NCBI RefSeq assembly: GCF_015351405.1 | Contig: NZ_JADKMY010000001.1 | Coordinates: forward strand, 434,001-498,000 | Direction of reading: 5' to 3' | From: Corynebacterium suicordis DSM 45110 | GTDB taxonomy: Bacteria > Actinomycetota > Actinomycetes > Mycobacteriales > Mycobacteriaceae | Length of the DNA: 64,000 nt | In this document: in pieces, positions 18,125 through 26,886 of the stretch | How positions within the stretch are numbered: position 1 is the stretch's first letter | How the letters are laid out: every line of letters begins with the position of its first letter | Notes under the pieces: generated by a model | Databases searched by the model: none | What the model saw: the letters and a program-made list of their open reading frames with translations, nothing else | Told to the model about the DNA's origin: nothing | Translations under genes and position numbers: made by a program

Positions 18125-19081
18125 TTGTCTATCCACTTCACCCGTCGCAGCGCCATGAAAATGGCCGCCGTGGTCACTGCCTCTTCTCTGGTTCTCGCGG
18201 GTTGCTCCCGGGGCGATTCCAACGAAGAAGCCAGTGGCGGCGCTGAGAACAAGGATGCCCGCGTGGCCGCAGTTGGCCTGGGCGATGCCGATACCCTGCT
18301 GGCACTCGGTGTCACCCCAAGCCTGGTGAGCCCATGGGGCGCGCAGGGCGATGTCCCCGCGAACGGCGTGGGCCCATGGTCACAGGAACTCATTGGCGAT
18401 GCCAAGCCAGACGTGGTCTACGACACCGCAACCGGCTTCACCTCTGAGGTGCTGGAGAAGATCAGCGCCAACGACCCATCCCAGATCATCGCCGTGAACC
18501 AGGCGGTGGATCAGCAGGCGAAGACCGCGCTGGAGGACATCGCTCCCACCACGCTGAAGCCGGAAGGTACCGAGAACTGGCTGGTTCCTTGGCGCGATCA
18601 GGTCACCACCATCGCCGATGCCGTGGACAAGAAGGACAAGGGCGAAGAGCTGATCAAGGAGACCGAGAAGGCCTTCGAAGATTTTAAGTCCGAGCACCCT
18701 GAGCTCAAGGGCAAGAAGGCTGCCATCGTGATGCCATACGACGGCAAGCTTGGCCTCTACACCTCCGGTGACGGCCGCGGTCAGTTCATCGAGTCCATGG
18801 GCTTTGAAATCCCACAGGCCCTGGAGGGCGATTCCGGAGAGTTCTACCGCGATATCGCGCCAGAGAACTTCGGTGACCTCAACCAGGTTGATTACCTCTT
18901 CGTCCTCGATTACCACGGCGCTGCCGATGTGCTGAAGGACGATGTCACTTTCAAGAACCTGCCCATCATGAAGGAAAAGAAGGTTGTCTTCATGCAGGAA
19001 GACGTGGGAAATGCCATGAGCATGCCAAACCCAGTCACCATTCCTTGGGCGATCAATAAGTTCGGCGAAGCACTCAAGTAA
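18125..19081 (+). CDS. Iron-siderophore ABC transporter, substrate-binding lipoprotein
   Basis: 318 residues. I choose the TTG at 18125 because AAAGGAG lies 5 bases upstream and a lipoprotein signal follows (RR, hydrophobic core, lipobox LVLAGC with Cys27). The mature part is a class III binding protein (FecB/FhuD/BtuF type): AAVGLGDADTLLALGVTPSLVSPWG, then KPDVVYDTATGFTSEVLEKISANDP. It captures ferric siderophore at the outer face of the cytoplasmic membrane for the two permeases and ATPase that follow in the same operon. A DtxR box upstream predicts iron repression. The exact siderophore cannot be told. Confidence 0.9.
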   Translation: MSIHFTRRSAMKMAAVVTASSLVLAGCSRGDSNEEASGGAENKDARVAAVGLGDADTLLALGVTPSLVSPWGAQGDVPANGVGPWSQELIGDAKPDVVYDTATGFTSEVLEKISANDPSQIIAVNQAVDQQAKTALEDIAPTTLKPEGTENWLVPWRDQVTTIADAVDKKDKGEELIKETEKAFEDFKSEHPELKGKKAAIVMPYDGKLGLYTSGDGRGQFIESMGFEIPQALEGDSGEFYRDIAPENFGDLNQVDYLFVLDYHGAADVLKDDVTFKNLPIMKEKKVVFMQEDVGNAMSMPNPVTIPWAINKFGEALK

Positions 19082-19092
19082 TCGCCGACTGC

Positions 19093-20211
19093 GTGCAGAC
19101 TCCCACCGACACTCACACCACAGCCACCCGCGCATCTAACGCGGAGGCTGTGGTGTCTCGTCGTTCCTCGGTACCTTTCCTGGTCATCGCGGCGCTGGCC
19201 GTGTTGGTTCTCGCGGTGGCCTCTGTACTCCTCGGCTCCCGCGGTATTTCTCTTTCCGACGCCTGGAACATTCTCTCCGTGGGTCCGGGAGCTGACCGTG
19301 AATCTCTGCCCGCGGGGGTTGCCTCTGAGGAGTACGGCATCATTTGGGATTTGCGCCTTCCCCGGACAGTGCTGGCGCTGACGGTGGGAGCTTCCCTGGC
19401 GATGGCAGGAGCGATCGCGCAGGCGTGGACCCGCAATCCACTGGCTGATCCCGGATTGATCGGTGTGAACGCCGGAGCAGGTTTCGCGGTGGCGATCGCC
19501 CTGACCTTTGGCTGGGCACAGACCATCGGCGAGCGAGCAATATTCGGCATGATCGGGGCTGCGTGTGCTGTGGCCATCGTGCTTGTCGTCTCGCGGGTGT
19601 CCCAAGATCCACTGACATTGGTGCTGGTCGGAGTGGGCGTGACCTTTGGCCTGCAGGCTGCCTCCAACCTCATGAGTTTGTACTCCTCGGACACCCTGGA
19701 TGGGTTGCGCCGATGGAGCGTGGGCTCCACTGCCGGTAGGGGAATGGATGATGCCACGGTGGCGCTGATCGGGCTAGTGGTGGGTGCTGTGGTGGCGTTC
19801 CTAGTGGCCAAGCCCTTGGATCTTTTGGCCATGGGACAAGATGCGGCCTCTGCACTGGGCGTATCCCCAGGCAAGGTGCGCCTGGCGGCGGGCGCGGTGA
19901 TCGTCATCCTGGCCGGCACGGCCACGGCCACCGTTGGATTGGTGACCTTCCTCGGCTTCGCGGTACCGCACGTGATCCGCCGATTCACCGGACCGGCTCT
20001 CACCCGCTTGCTTCCTGCCAGCGCGCTCATCGGTGCGTGCGCCCTCTTGGCCGCGGATATCGCGGGCAGGTTCCTGGCGCAGCCCAATGAAGTAGAAATG
20101 TCCATTTTGGTGGCAATCGTGGGTGCGCCGATCATGATTGCCACGGTGCGAGAGCGCAAGCGGGGACGAGTGTGGCGTCGAAAAAAGAACAGCGATGAGG
20201 TAGCGGCATGA
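19093..20211 (+). CDS. FecCD-family iron-siderophore permease (first)
   Basis: 372 residues, GTG start at 19093, 11 bases after the binding protein. FecCD signatures: WDLRLPRTVLALTVGASLAMAGAIAQAWTRNPLADPGLIGVNAGAG, then VGLVTFLGFAVPHVIRRFTG. About ten membrane helices. A Thr/Ala-rich N-terminal extension of about 25 residues precedes the first helix. The C-terminal tail (RVWRRKKNSDEVAA) is encoded by a copy of the interspersed motif. ATGA overlap with the second permease implies a heterodimeric channel. Confidence 0.92.
   Translation: MQTPTDTHTTATRASNAEAVVSRRSSVPFLVIAALAVLVLAVASVLLGSRGISLSDAWNILSVGPGADRESLPAGVASEEYGIIWDLRLPRTVLALTVGASLAMAGAIAQAWTRNPLADPGLIGVNAGAGFAVAIALTFGWAQTIGERAIFGMIGAACAVAIVLVVSRVSQDPLTLVLVGVGVTFGLQAASNLMSLYSSDTLDGLRRWSVGSTAGRGMDDATVALIGLVVGAVVAFLVAKPLDLLAMGQDAASALGVSPGKVRLAAGAVIVILAGTATATVGLVTFLGFAVPHVIRRFTGPALTRLLPASALIGACALLAADIAGRFLAQPNEVEMSILVAIVGAPIMIATVRERKRGRVWRRKKNSDEVAA
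20173..20190 (+). repeat. Interspersed TGGCGTCG-A-tract motif, copy 4
   Basis: TGGCGTCGAAAAAAGAAC within the last codons of the first permease, encoding part of its basic tail. Confidence 0.75.
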
Positions 20212-21263
20212 ACCCATTGACTGTGCTGGAGAGCCACAAACGCCAGCGGAAGATTCGGCTGCTGCTGAGCGTGGCGCTTTTCCTGGGCATCACCGCGGTG
20301 GGTTATTGCGTGCTGCTGGGGCAGGGCGCGTATAAACTCAGCCCGCTGCAGGTGGTGGAGGTGCTCTCCGGCGGTGGTACTCGCCAGGCCATCAATGTGG
20401 TGTGGGATCTGCGGCTGCCGGTGGCGATTGCCACGGTGATTATCGGCGCGGTGCTGGGCATGGCCGGGGCATGGACTCAAACGATGGCGCGGAATCCGCT
20501 GGCCAGCCCAGATTTCCTCGGAGTTTCCGGGGGAGCCGCGGTGCTGGTGGTAGCAGGAACGGTGCTGGTTCGTCCGGAGTGGAGCGAGGTGATCCCCACC
20601 TATTGGTGGCGCGCGCTGTTGGCGCTGGTGGGCGCGGGGATCATCGTGGTGGTGTTGCTGATGCTGGGCGGGTTTGGAACCTCGCAGCAGGTGGTCATCG
20701 TTGGGCTGGCGCTGAGTTTCCTCTGCCAGGCGCTGGTGCTCTTCCTCATGCAAAAAGCCTCGATTGAGCGGGCTGCCGAAGCGCAAACGTGGCTGGCGGG
20801 ATCCACGGGATTTGTGCGCTCCGAGGCCTTGCTGCCGCTGGTCCTCGGGTTGTTGCCGTTCATCGTGCTGGGCCTCACCGTCGCGCGGCATGTTCCCCTG
20901 CTGGCTCACGATGATGCCACCATCGCGACTCTCGGGGTGGATGTTCGCCGGGTGCGCGCGGTGATCCTCATCGCGGCCACCGGGTTGGTGGCGGTGACGG
21001 TCTCCCTGGTGGGGCCGGTAGCGTTCATTGCTTTGGTGGCCCCGCAAATGGCCAAGCTGGTGGCGCGCACTCCCGTGCCATCTGCCCTTGGGGGAGCGGC
21101 CGCGGGTGCTGCGCTTCTGACCGCCTGCGCGGTGATCGCCGGAGCGCTGCCGTTTAATGCTCCGGTGGGGCTGGTCACCGCGGTGATCGGCGGGCCGGTG
21201 TTGGTCTGGCTGGTGTGGAGTACTGCCCGAAAGCAGAGTGACTGGAAAGGAACCAGCAGTTGA
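20208..21263 (+). CDS. FecCD-family iron-siderophore permease (second)
   Basis: 351 residues with about ten helices and family motifs VWDLRLPVAIATVIIGAVLGMAGAWTQTMARNPLASPDFLGVSGGA and VGPVAFIALVAPQMAKLVARTP. Partner of the preceding permease. It starts by ATGA overlap and its own stop overlaps the ATPase start (TTGA), so the three cytoplasmic-membrane components are strictly coupled. Confidence 0.92.
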   Translation: MNPLTVLESHKRQRKIRLLLSVALFLGITAVGYCVLLGQGAYKLSPLQVVEVLSGGGTRQAINVVWDLRLPVAIATVIIGAVLGMAGAWTQTMARNPLASPDFLGVSGGAAVLVVAGTVLVRPEWSEVIPTYWWRALLALVGAGIIVVVLLMLGGFGTSQQVVIVGLALSFLCQALVLFLMQKASIERAAEAQTWLAGSTGFVRSEALLPLVLGLLPFIVLGLTVARHVPLLAHDDATIATLGVDVRRVRAVILIAATGLVAVTVSLVGPVAFIALVAPQMAKLVARTPVPSALGGAAAGAALLTACAVIAGALPFNAPVGLVTAVIGGPVLVWLVWSTARKQSDWKGTSS

Positions 21264-22045
21264 AGCTGAACGCCAAGAACGTGAGCATCAGGTATGGCGA
21301 TGGGCCGATGGTGGTGCACAACGTCACCCTCGATGCCGAACCCGGCCAAGTAACCACCCTGCTGGGGCCCAATGGTTGCGGTAAATCCACGCTGCTCAAG
21401 GCCCTTTCGCGTCTACTCACGCCCAGCGAGGGCACAGTGGAGATCGATGGCACACCCGTGCACCAGCTCAATGCCCGGAAAGCCGCGCAGAAGGTGGCTC
21501 TTCTACCGCAGCATCCCATGTGCCCCGAGGGATTGACGGTGGGGGAGTTGGTGGAGCGGGGTCGGCATCCACACCGCAAGTACTGGTGGTCCGTGAGCGC
21601 TGCCGAAGACAAAAAGATTATTTCCGACGCCCTCTCCCGCACCAACACTGCCGAATTAGCTGGGCGGGACGTCTCTGAGCTCTCCGGCGGACAGCGGCAG
21701 CGGGTGTGGATGGCCATGGTTCTGGCGCAAGATACCCCGGTGGTATTGCTGGATGAGCCGACCACGTTCCTGGATCCAGCTCACGCCATCGAGGTTCTGG
21801 AGCTCGCGCGGGGTTTGGCGGCCGATGGCAAGACCGTGATCATGGTCTTGCATGACCTCATGCTGGCCGGGCAGTATTCGGATCGCTTGGTGGTGCTCAA
21901 GGACGGGCGGCAGATCGTAGCGGGGGAGCCGAGCGAAGCTTTGACCGCCGAGGTGTTGCGCGAGGCCTACGGTTTAGACGCCGAGGTGTGGGAAGACCCG
22001 CGGGGTAACTCACCGGTGATCGTGCCGCGTGGCACCACTGGTTAA
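21260..22045 (+). CDS. Iron-siderophore ABC transporter ATPase
   Basis: 261 residues. Walker A GPNGCGKST (36-44), signature LSGGQRQRVWMAM, Walker B VVLLDEPTTFLD and the H-loop MVLHDL are intact. The TTG start overlaps the permease stop. FepC/FhuC-like Q-loop LLPQHPMCPEGLTVGELVERGRHPH. It energises ferric-siderophore import. Last gene of the DtxR-controlled operon; the next gene is convergent. Confidence 0.93.
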   Translation: MKLNAKNVSIRYGDGPMVVHNVTLDAEPGQVTTLLGPNGCGKSTLLKALSRLLTPSEGTVEIDGTPVHQLNARKAAQKVALLPQHPMCPEGLTVGELVERGRHPHRKYWWSVSAAEDKKIISDALSRTNTAELAGRDVSELSGGQRQRVWMAMVLAQDTPVVLLDEPTTFLDPAHAIEVLELARGLAADGKTVIMVLHDLMLAGQYSDRLVVLKDGRQIVAGEPSEALTAEVLREAYGLDAEVWEDPRGNSPVIVPRGTTG

Positions 22046-22076
22046 GGCTGGATAGCGCGGGGGAGTTGCTGGTGGC

Positions 22077-22982
22077 TTAAGGCCGGGCTTTGCCGATGAA
22101 CCAATAGGGGCACCACTGCACGGTTTCTTTGGGCATTCCCCATTGTTTGATGGCATGGGAGCGGACCACTTTGCAGAGATCCCCTTCGCCGGCCACCCAG
22201 AGATAGTCAACGTCATAGCGCTGGGTCTCCATGTGAGCCTTGGCGGCTGCAGCGAAGGAATTTGCTGGGGCATTCAGCTCGGTGATGCTCGCTACCTGCT
22301 GGCTCCACTGTTGCATGAGCTCGGGTTCGGAATCCTCTGGACTGCTGGTGAGGGACACCACGTGCAGCTGAGATAGCTGCTCCGGGGCGAAAGCCGCGGT
22401 GAATTCCAGGATTGCCCGCACCGAGGGCAGCGCTGAAGGATCGGCGATGAGCACCTGGCGGGATTTCCCGCGGTGCCACAGACCCTGACAGGTCCAGATG
22501 CCAGCGGGATCACCCGGGGCAGTGCGCAGGCACCAAGCCAACCCTGGGCCAGTGGTGGCGGTGATGGTTTCCGCGGTGACCCCGTGGGTGGCCACATCAA
22601 AGGTGAGCAGGCCTTGAGCGCGATCCAGGTGGCGGACCGTGTACCAGCGCAGATCAGGGCGGACGTCCTCCGGCATGTCCGCCACCGCCGCGCGGATGTT
22701 GAGGCCTTCGATCTTCTGGCCCGTGTAATCCTCAGGAGAGGTGAAGGGTTGATTGGCCTGCGGCATGAGCAACCCGAAGAACTCATCCGGGCCGGTGAGC
22801 GAGAGTTCATGGAACTCAGGGGCTTGCAGCACGATCCTCAGCAGCGTCGGGGTGAGGTAGCGCGCGCTGTGCACATGGGCTCTGATGAGCGAGTGGTTGG
22901 TGGCCACCGGCGGGAAGTGCAGGCGGTGGTCCGCGAACTCTTCCGGGGTGCGGGTGAAAAGGGGATGCGCGGGTGAGGTCAT
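22077..22982 (-). CDS. Siderophore-interacting protein (FAD-type ferric reductase)
   Basis: 301 residues of the SIP/ViuB family. RWYTVRHLDRAQGLLTFDVATHG is the FAD-binding R-x-Y-T-x-R region, and PYWFIGKARP resembles the C-terminal region of the NAD(P)H-side domain. Such enzymes reduce iron in imported siderophores to release it. It is convergent with the iron ABC operon and has its own DtxR box overlapping the promoter, 4 bases or so from the start, so both import and release are iron-controlled. A second SIP gene is at 29410. Confidence 0.9.
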   Translation of the reverse strand: MTSPAHPLFTRTPEEFADHRLHFPPVATNHSLIRAHVHSARYLTPTLLRIVLQAPEFHELSLTGPDEFFGLLMPQANQPFTSPEDYTGQKIEGLNIRAAVADMPEDVRPDLRWYTVRHLDRAQGLLTFDVATHGVTAETITATTGPGLAWCLRTAPGDPAGIWTCQGLWHRGKSRQVLIADPSALPSVRAILEFTAAFAPEQLSQLHVVSLTSSPEDSEPELMQQWSQQVASITELNAPANSFAAAAKAHMETQRYDVDYLWVAGEGDLCKVVRSHAIKQWGMPKETVQWCPYWFIGKARP

Positions 22983-22985
22983 TAT

Positions 22986-23004
22986 GTGACTTAGTCTAAC
23001 CTAA
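22986..23004 (-). promoter_or_regulatory. DtxR-type iron box before the siderophore-interacting protein
   Basis: Minus strand TTAGGTTAGACTAAGTCAC agrees with the DtxR consensus at 14 of 19 positions, with a perfect left half. It includes TAGACT, a plausible -10 box. Confidence 0.7.
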
Positions 23005-23021
23005 CCCGTAAAACGCACAAA

Positions 23022-23070
23022 AGAACCCGCCCGCTCCGACCCAAGGTGTTGGGTGAAGCGGGCAGGTTCT
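23022..23070 (-). terminator. Terminator after the first small secreted protein
   Basis: Stem AGAACCTGCCCGCT (minus strand) pairs with AGCGGGCGGGTTCT with one mismatch, followed on the minus strand by TTTTGTGCGTTTT. Confidence 0.7.
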
Positions 23071-23127
23071 GGAAAACGCGAGCTAGCCGGTGGTGATGAT
23101 GGCTAGCGGTTCAAACGTTCAGCAAAA

Positions 23128-23484
23128 TTACTGAGCTGGGAACAGCTTGATCAGCTTGTCGATGTTGGAAGCCAGAGCAACGATTGCGCCGATTGCGGAA
23201 CCGATGACGGTGATGATGCCGAAAGCTTCCTTGAGCTTATCGAAATCGGTGGTTTCCTCATCCCAGCCGAAGAAGTCGTCGGAGCCGGAAGGCTCGTCGG
23301 TTGCTTCGTCTTTTTCGTCAGCGGTCACGTCAGCAGGCAGATCGGCATCATTGTTGCTGCTACCGAAAGCAGTGGATCCTGCAGCTGGGTTGTCGGTGTC
23401 GGTGTCAGCGCCAGCAACGGCGGTGCCGGACATTGCGACTGCGGTAGCGGTGGTCAGGGCCAAAAGGGACTTCTTGAGCTTCAT
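23128..23484 (-). CDS. Small secreted protein with FGWDEETT motif
   Basis: 118 residues. Signal peptide at 1-26 or so (MKLKKSLLALTTATAVAMSG, cleavage near AVAGA-D). Then an acidic Asp/Asn/Ser-rich segment, the motif DDFFGWDEETTDFDK at about residues 70-84, and a C-terminal hydrophobic/amphipathic helix (IITVIGSAIGAIVALASNIDKLIKLF). No cysteine, no known domain. AGGAG lies 8 bases before the ATG. A paralogue lies 330 bases upstream in the same orientation with the same layout. It could be a cell-envelope or pore-type miniprotein (the helix resembles those of corynebacterial small porins), but that is speculation. Confidence 0.8.
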   Translation of the reverse strand: MKLKKSLLALTTATAVAMSGTAVAGADTDTDNPAAGSTAFGSSNNDADLPADVTADEKDEATDEPSGSDDFFGWDEETTDFDKLKEAFGIITVIGSAIGAIVALASNIDKLIKLFPAQ

Positions 23485-23814
23485 GAGTTAATTCTCCTAG
23501 TGTTGTGTTGTGTGAAAGGCTAGGCAAAACAATGGTGCTAGCGACTTCCGGTTCGGGATTAATTTATCATGCGATTTCACAGCGTGCAGTGGGTAAAAGC
23601 ACAGGTAATGGCAAGATATTATTAGTTTTATGAATAATACTTCGCAGAGAACTGCAATTATTATTCAATTATTAGAATTCGCGCCCGCTAATTAGTGATG
23701 AGAATCACAATGCGGGTAAAGTGAAAAGCAGATTCGCAGCAAAAAAGGCGCCTCCACCAATGGAAATTCTGGAGGCGCCTTTTCCTTGGGGCCGGTTAAG
23801 ACCCGCGGAGCTGA
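23485..23814. other. Intergenic region between the two small secreted protein genes
   Basis: AT-rich for this genome (23560-23700). It holds the minus-strand promoter region and AGGAGA ribosome site of the 23128-23484 gene and the terminator of the upstream paralogue. No further gene is seen. Confidence 0.6.
23741..23783 (-). terminator. Strong terminator after the second small secreted protein
   Basis: Perfect 10-bp stem GGCGCCTCCA / TGGAGGCGCC with a 13-base loop, followed on the minus strand by TTTTTT. Isolates each paralogue as its own transcript. Confidence 0.9.
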
Positions 23815-24162
23815 TTAAGAGCTCAGTGCGGAAGAGGAAGGAACGCCGGGGATGAAGCCGACAACCTTGGCGATCAGCTTGACGACGTCGAGGAACTTCT
23901 CAATACCGGTGGTCTCTGCGTCCCAGCCGAAGGAGCCGTCAACGGACTGCTTGAGCTCTGGGTTGTCCTCAGAAGCCAGTGGCTGGTCGGTCTCGGTGCC
24001 TTCGGTATCGGTCTCTTCGGAAGAAGAACCGTTAGCTGGAGCCTCGGTGGCAACGGAGCCGGCTGGAGCAGCAGGTGCATCCTGAGCCATTGCTACTGGA
24101 GCGCCAGCCAAAGCGACTGCGGTTGCGGCGGAAAGGGATACGAGGGACTTGTTGAGCTTCAT
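23815..24162 (-). CDS. Small secreted protein with FGWDAETT motif (paralogue)
   Basis: 115 residues with a signal peptide (MKLNKSLVSLSAATAVALAG, cleavage near AMA-QD), a Pro/Ala then Glu/Thr-rich acidic segment, GSFGWDAETTGIEKFLD at about residues 76-92, and a C-terminal hydrophobic helix VVKLIAKVVGFIPG. It shares start (MKLxKSL), acidic linker, FGWDxETT and terminal helix with its neighbour, so the two arose by duplication. AGGAG precedes the ATG by 7 bases. Function unknown; I recognise no named family. Confidence 0.8.
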   Translation of the reverse strand: MKLNKSLVSLSAATAVALAGAPVAMAQDAPAAPAGSVATEAPANGSSSEETDTEGTETDQPLASEDNPELKQSVDGSFGWDAETTGIEKFLDVVKLIAKVVGFIPGVPSSSALSS

Positions 24163-24767
24163 GGTGATCTCCTAAAGTTTAAAAGATTGATAGGTTCCGC
24201 GTATAAAAACGCGGCAACACATCAGCGATTTGCTTCTGCGTTCATTGATCCTGCACGGCTAAATTTAGGCGAGTTAGGGGAGCTTTGCTAGACCAGGCTC
24301 CGTTTTTGTGACGCAACTCACTAAAAAACATGTAACACCCAGCGTTCGAGCCCGGTTAATAGAGACTCGCTCGCGCCATCGCGATGCGGATACATAAGTA
24401 GCGCTTATGTTTCATTGCCAAAAATAATTTAAGATCTTCAGCCCGAGCACCCCTTGCTCTCAAGCCGGGTGCCCACATCAAGGCGTACTGCATGCGCTCT
24501 TGATAGGTGACACCCGCAGGTGACGCGCCCAGGAGCGGCCACTGCGCCAACCCATACGCAAGGTGCTATAGAGGGATTTTGGTTTCCCCGTGCATTCATG
24601 GAATAATTTGCGGGTTGCCTGTTCCGATACGTACCCGGGACACCAGGGGGAAACCTCGTTGTGTCCAGGGTGGCGTCGAAAAAAATAAGGAACAAGGCAC
24701 AGACCACGTGCGCGAGGGTCGGTAATCCCACGCACAGCAAACAATCTAGGTCTATGAGGAGACTCAA
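24163..24767 (+). promoter_or_regulatory. rplN leader region
   Basis: 605 bases with no convincing gene. The left part holds the divergent promoter of the secreted-protein gene. The right part forms a long leader for rplN-rplX-rplE: complementary GGTTTCCCC (24581-24589) and GGGGAAACC (24647-24655) could pair, and motif copy 5 lies at 24671-24689. A GAGGAG ribosome site precedes rplN. Confidence 0.55.
24671..24689 (+). repeat. Interspersed TGGCGTCG-A-tract motif, copy 5
   Basis: TGGCGTCGAAAAAAATAAG preceded by CAGGG, in the rplN leader. Confidence 0.75.
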
Positions 24768-25139
24768 GTGCTTCAGCAAGAATCGCGTCTGCGAGTTGCC
24801 GATAACACCGGTGCCCGGGAAATCCTGGTCATCCGCGTTCTCGGTGGTTCCAAGCGACGCTCCGCTGGCATCGGTGATGTCGTCGTCGCAACCGTCAAGG
24901 AAGCTACCCCAGGTGGCACCGTGAAGGCTGGCGAGGTCGTCAAGGCCGTTGTCGTACGCGCAAAGAAGGAAACCCGTCGCGTAGACGGCTCTTACATCAA
25001 GTTTGATGAGAACGCTGCTGTGATCATCAAGGCAAATGACAATGATCCACGCGGTACCCGTATCTTCGGCCCAGTGGCTCGTGAGCTTCGCGAAAAGAAG
25101 TTCATGAAGATCGTTTCTCTCGCTCCGGAGGTGCTGTAA
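24768..25139 (+). CDS. rplN: 50S ribosomal protein L14
   Basis: 123 residues. [26 protein letters not shown] and the C-terminal [28 protein letters not shown] are diagnostic. GTG start with GAGGAG 6 bases upstream. It is cut off from the S10 operon by accessory block 1 and has its own leader. rplX follows directly. Confidence 0.98.
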   Translation: MLQQESRLRVADNTGAREILVIRVLGGSKRRSAGIGDVVVATVKEATPGGTVKAGEVVKAVVVRAKKETRRVDGSYIKFDENAAVIIKANDNDPRGTRIFGPVARELREKKFMKIVSLAPEVL

Positions 25140-25454
25140 ATGAAGATCCGTAAGGGCGATACTGTCGTCGTGATCTCCGGCCCAGATAAGGGCGCAAAGG
25201 GTAAGGTCATCGAGGCTTACCCAACTCAGGATAAGGTCCTCGTCGAGGGCGTTAACCGCATCAAGAAGCACGTTGCCAACTCCGCTCCAGAGCGCGGTGC
25301 TGAGTCCGGTGGCATCGTCACCCAGGAAGCACCGATTCAGGTCTCCAACGTGATGGTCGTGGATGCTGATGGCACCCCAACCCGTGTCGGCTACCGCTTC
25401 GATGAGAACGGCAAGAAGATCCGCGTCTCCAAGCGCACCGGGAAGGACATCTAA
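25140..25454 (+). CDS. rplX: 50S ribosomal protein L24
   Basis: 104 residues, beginning [28 protein letters not shown], the KOW motif of L24. The ATG directly follows the rplN stop. Assembly-initiator protein at the tunnel exit. Confidence 0.98.
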   Translation: MKIRKGDTVVVISGPDKGAKGKVIEAYPTQDKVLVEGVNRIKKHVANSAPERGAESGGIVTQEAPIQVSNVMVVDADGTPTRVGYRFDENGKKIRVSKRTGKDI

Positions 25455-25456
25455 CG

Positions 25457-26029
25457 ATGAGCGAAAACTACACCCCACGGCTCAAGACGCGTTACCGCAC
25501 TGAGATCCGCGAAGCCCTGAGCAAAGAGTTCAACTTCGACAACATCATGCAGATCCCAGGCGTCACCAAGGTTGTCGTCAACATGGGTGTTGGCGATGCT
25601 GCACGTGACTCCAAGCTGATCAACGGCGCAATCGAGGATCTCACCCTGATCACCGGTCAGAAGCCACAGATCCGCGTTGCGAAGAAGGCTATCGCTAACT
25701 TCAAGCTGCGTGAAGGAATGCCCATCGGTGCTCGCGTTACCCTGCGCGGCGACCGCATGTGGGAGTTCCTGGACCGCACCCTGACCGTTGCACTGCCTCG
25801 TATCCGCGACTTCCGCGGCCTCTCCGATCAGCAGTTCGATGGCCACGGTAACTACACCTTCGGTCTCAACGAGCAGTCCATGTTCTACGAAATCGACGTG
25901 GACAAGATCGACCGCCCACGCGGTATGAACATCACCGTTGTGACCACCGCTACCAACGACGAAGAAGGACGCGCCCTGCTCCGCGAGCTCGGTTTCCCTT
26001 TCAAGTCCAAGCAGAATTCTGAAAAGTAA
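25457..26029 (+). CDS. rplE: 50S ribosomal protein L5
   Basis: 190 residues with [21 protein letters not shown] and [24 protein letters not shown]. Binds 5S rRNA. In many bacteria rpsN follows; here a terminator and accessory block 2 follow and no S14 gene is present in the window. Confidence 0.98.
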   Translation: MSENYTPRLKTRYRTEIREALSKEFNFDNIMQIPGVTKVVVNMGVGDAARDSKLINGAIEDLTLITGQKPQIRVAKKAIANFKLREGMPIGARVTLRGDRMWEFLDRTLTVALPRIRDFRGLSDQQFDGHGNYTFGLNEQSMFYEIDVDKIDRPRGMNITVVTTATNDEEGRALLRELGFPFKSKQNSEK

Positions 26030-26096
26030 TTCTTGAGCTCGCCAAGTAATTGGCAGCTTAGCGCCAGGTAGTAATTCACCTGGTTGGTGGGAATAG

Positions 26097-26130
26097 CCCG
26101 CTTTCTCTTCACTGAGGAAGCGGGTTTTTT
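26097..26130 (+). terminator. Terminator after rplE
   Basis: CCCGCTTTCTC / GAGGAAGCGGG stem with TTCACT loop and TTTTTT. Ends rplN-rplX-rplE. Confidence 0.88.
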
Positions 26131-26247
26131 CTATTTCCTGCCGGTTGCATGTGAATATCCAGCAATGCCCTGCCCCGCTTATAGAAAATGCCTCTTTGTG
26201 GGGTAGAAATAAACGAGCTTTGTATTTCCTAGAAGGGACACCCCACG

Positions 26248-26886
26248 ATGCACTTAAGCGACCTCCTGGACGCCACCACCCTGCTGCAGAACTTCGGCGG
26301 ATGGGCACTCGGCGGCATTGCGCTGATCATCTTCATCGAATCGGGCGTGCTCTTCCCATTCCTGCCAGGCGATTCCATGCTGGTCACCGCAGCGATCCTG
26401 CGTGATCAACTGGGCATCAACGTCCCCACCTTGGTGGGTGTGGCCATCATCGCCGCGTTCTTGGGCGACCAGGTGGGCTTCTGGCTCGGCCACCGCTTTG
26501 GCCGGCGTTTATTTAAGCCCGACGCCAAAATCCTCAAAACCGATCACCTCGAGCGAGCCGAGGCCTTTTTCCTGAAATACGGGCCCTTGGCGCTGGTATT
26601 GGGACGCTTCATTCCTATTGTTCGTACCTATATTCCGGTAGCCGCGGGCACCGCGGCAATGCCTTATAAGAATTTCGTGGGTTGGAATGTGGCCGGTGCC
26701 GTGTTGTGGATTATCAGCATGGTGGGAATTGGCGTGCTGCTGGGAGATATCCCGGGTATTGCGGATCGGATCGATATGATCGCGATCATTATCGTGGCTG
26801 TTTCCGTAGCTCCCGTGGTGATTTCTGCGCTGATTAACTGGCGCAAGTCCAAGAAGACTCCCGCGCAGGAGCTGATGGAAGACTAG
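26248..26886 (+). CDS. DedA-family membrane protein
   Basis: 212 residues. The DedA/SNARE-associated core is clear: FIESGVLFPFLPGDSMLVTAAIL, the cytoplasmic GFWLGHRFGRRLF, and FGRF-like LVLGRFIPIVRTYIPVAAGTAAMPYKNFVGWN. Members of this family move lipid carriers such as undecaprenyl phosphate across the membrane. About five helices and a basic cytoplasmic tail (RKSKKTPAQ). An AGAAGGGA site precedes the ATG. It stands alone, convergent with the MFS gene, overlapping it by 4 bases. Confidence 0.9.
   Translation: MHLSDLLDATTLLQNFGGWALGGIALIIFIESGVLFPFLPGDSMLVTAAILRDQLGINVPTLVGVAIIAAFLGDQVGFWLGHRFGRRLFKPDAKILKTDHLERAEAFFLKYGPLALVLGRFIPIVRTYIPVAAGTAAMPYKNFVGWNVAGAVLWIISMVGIGVLLGDIPGIADRIDMIAIIIVAVSVAPVVISALINWRKSKKTPAQELMED

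Noticed and set aside
24340..24365. GCGTTCGAGCCC resembling a tRNA T-arm
   Set aside because: No acceptor, D or anticodon arm can be drawn around it. No tRNA gene was found anywhere in the window.
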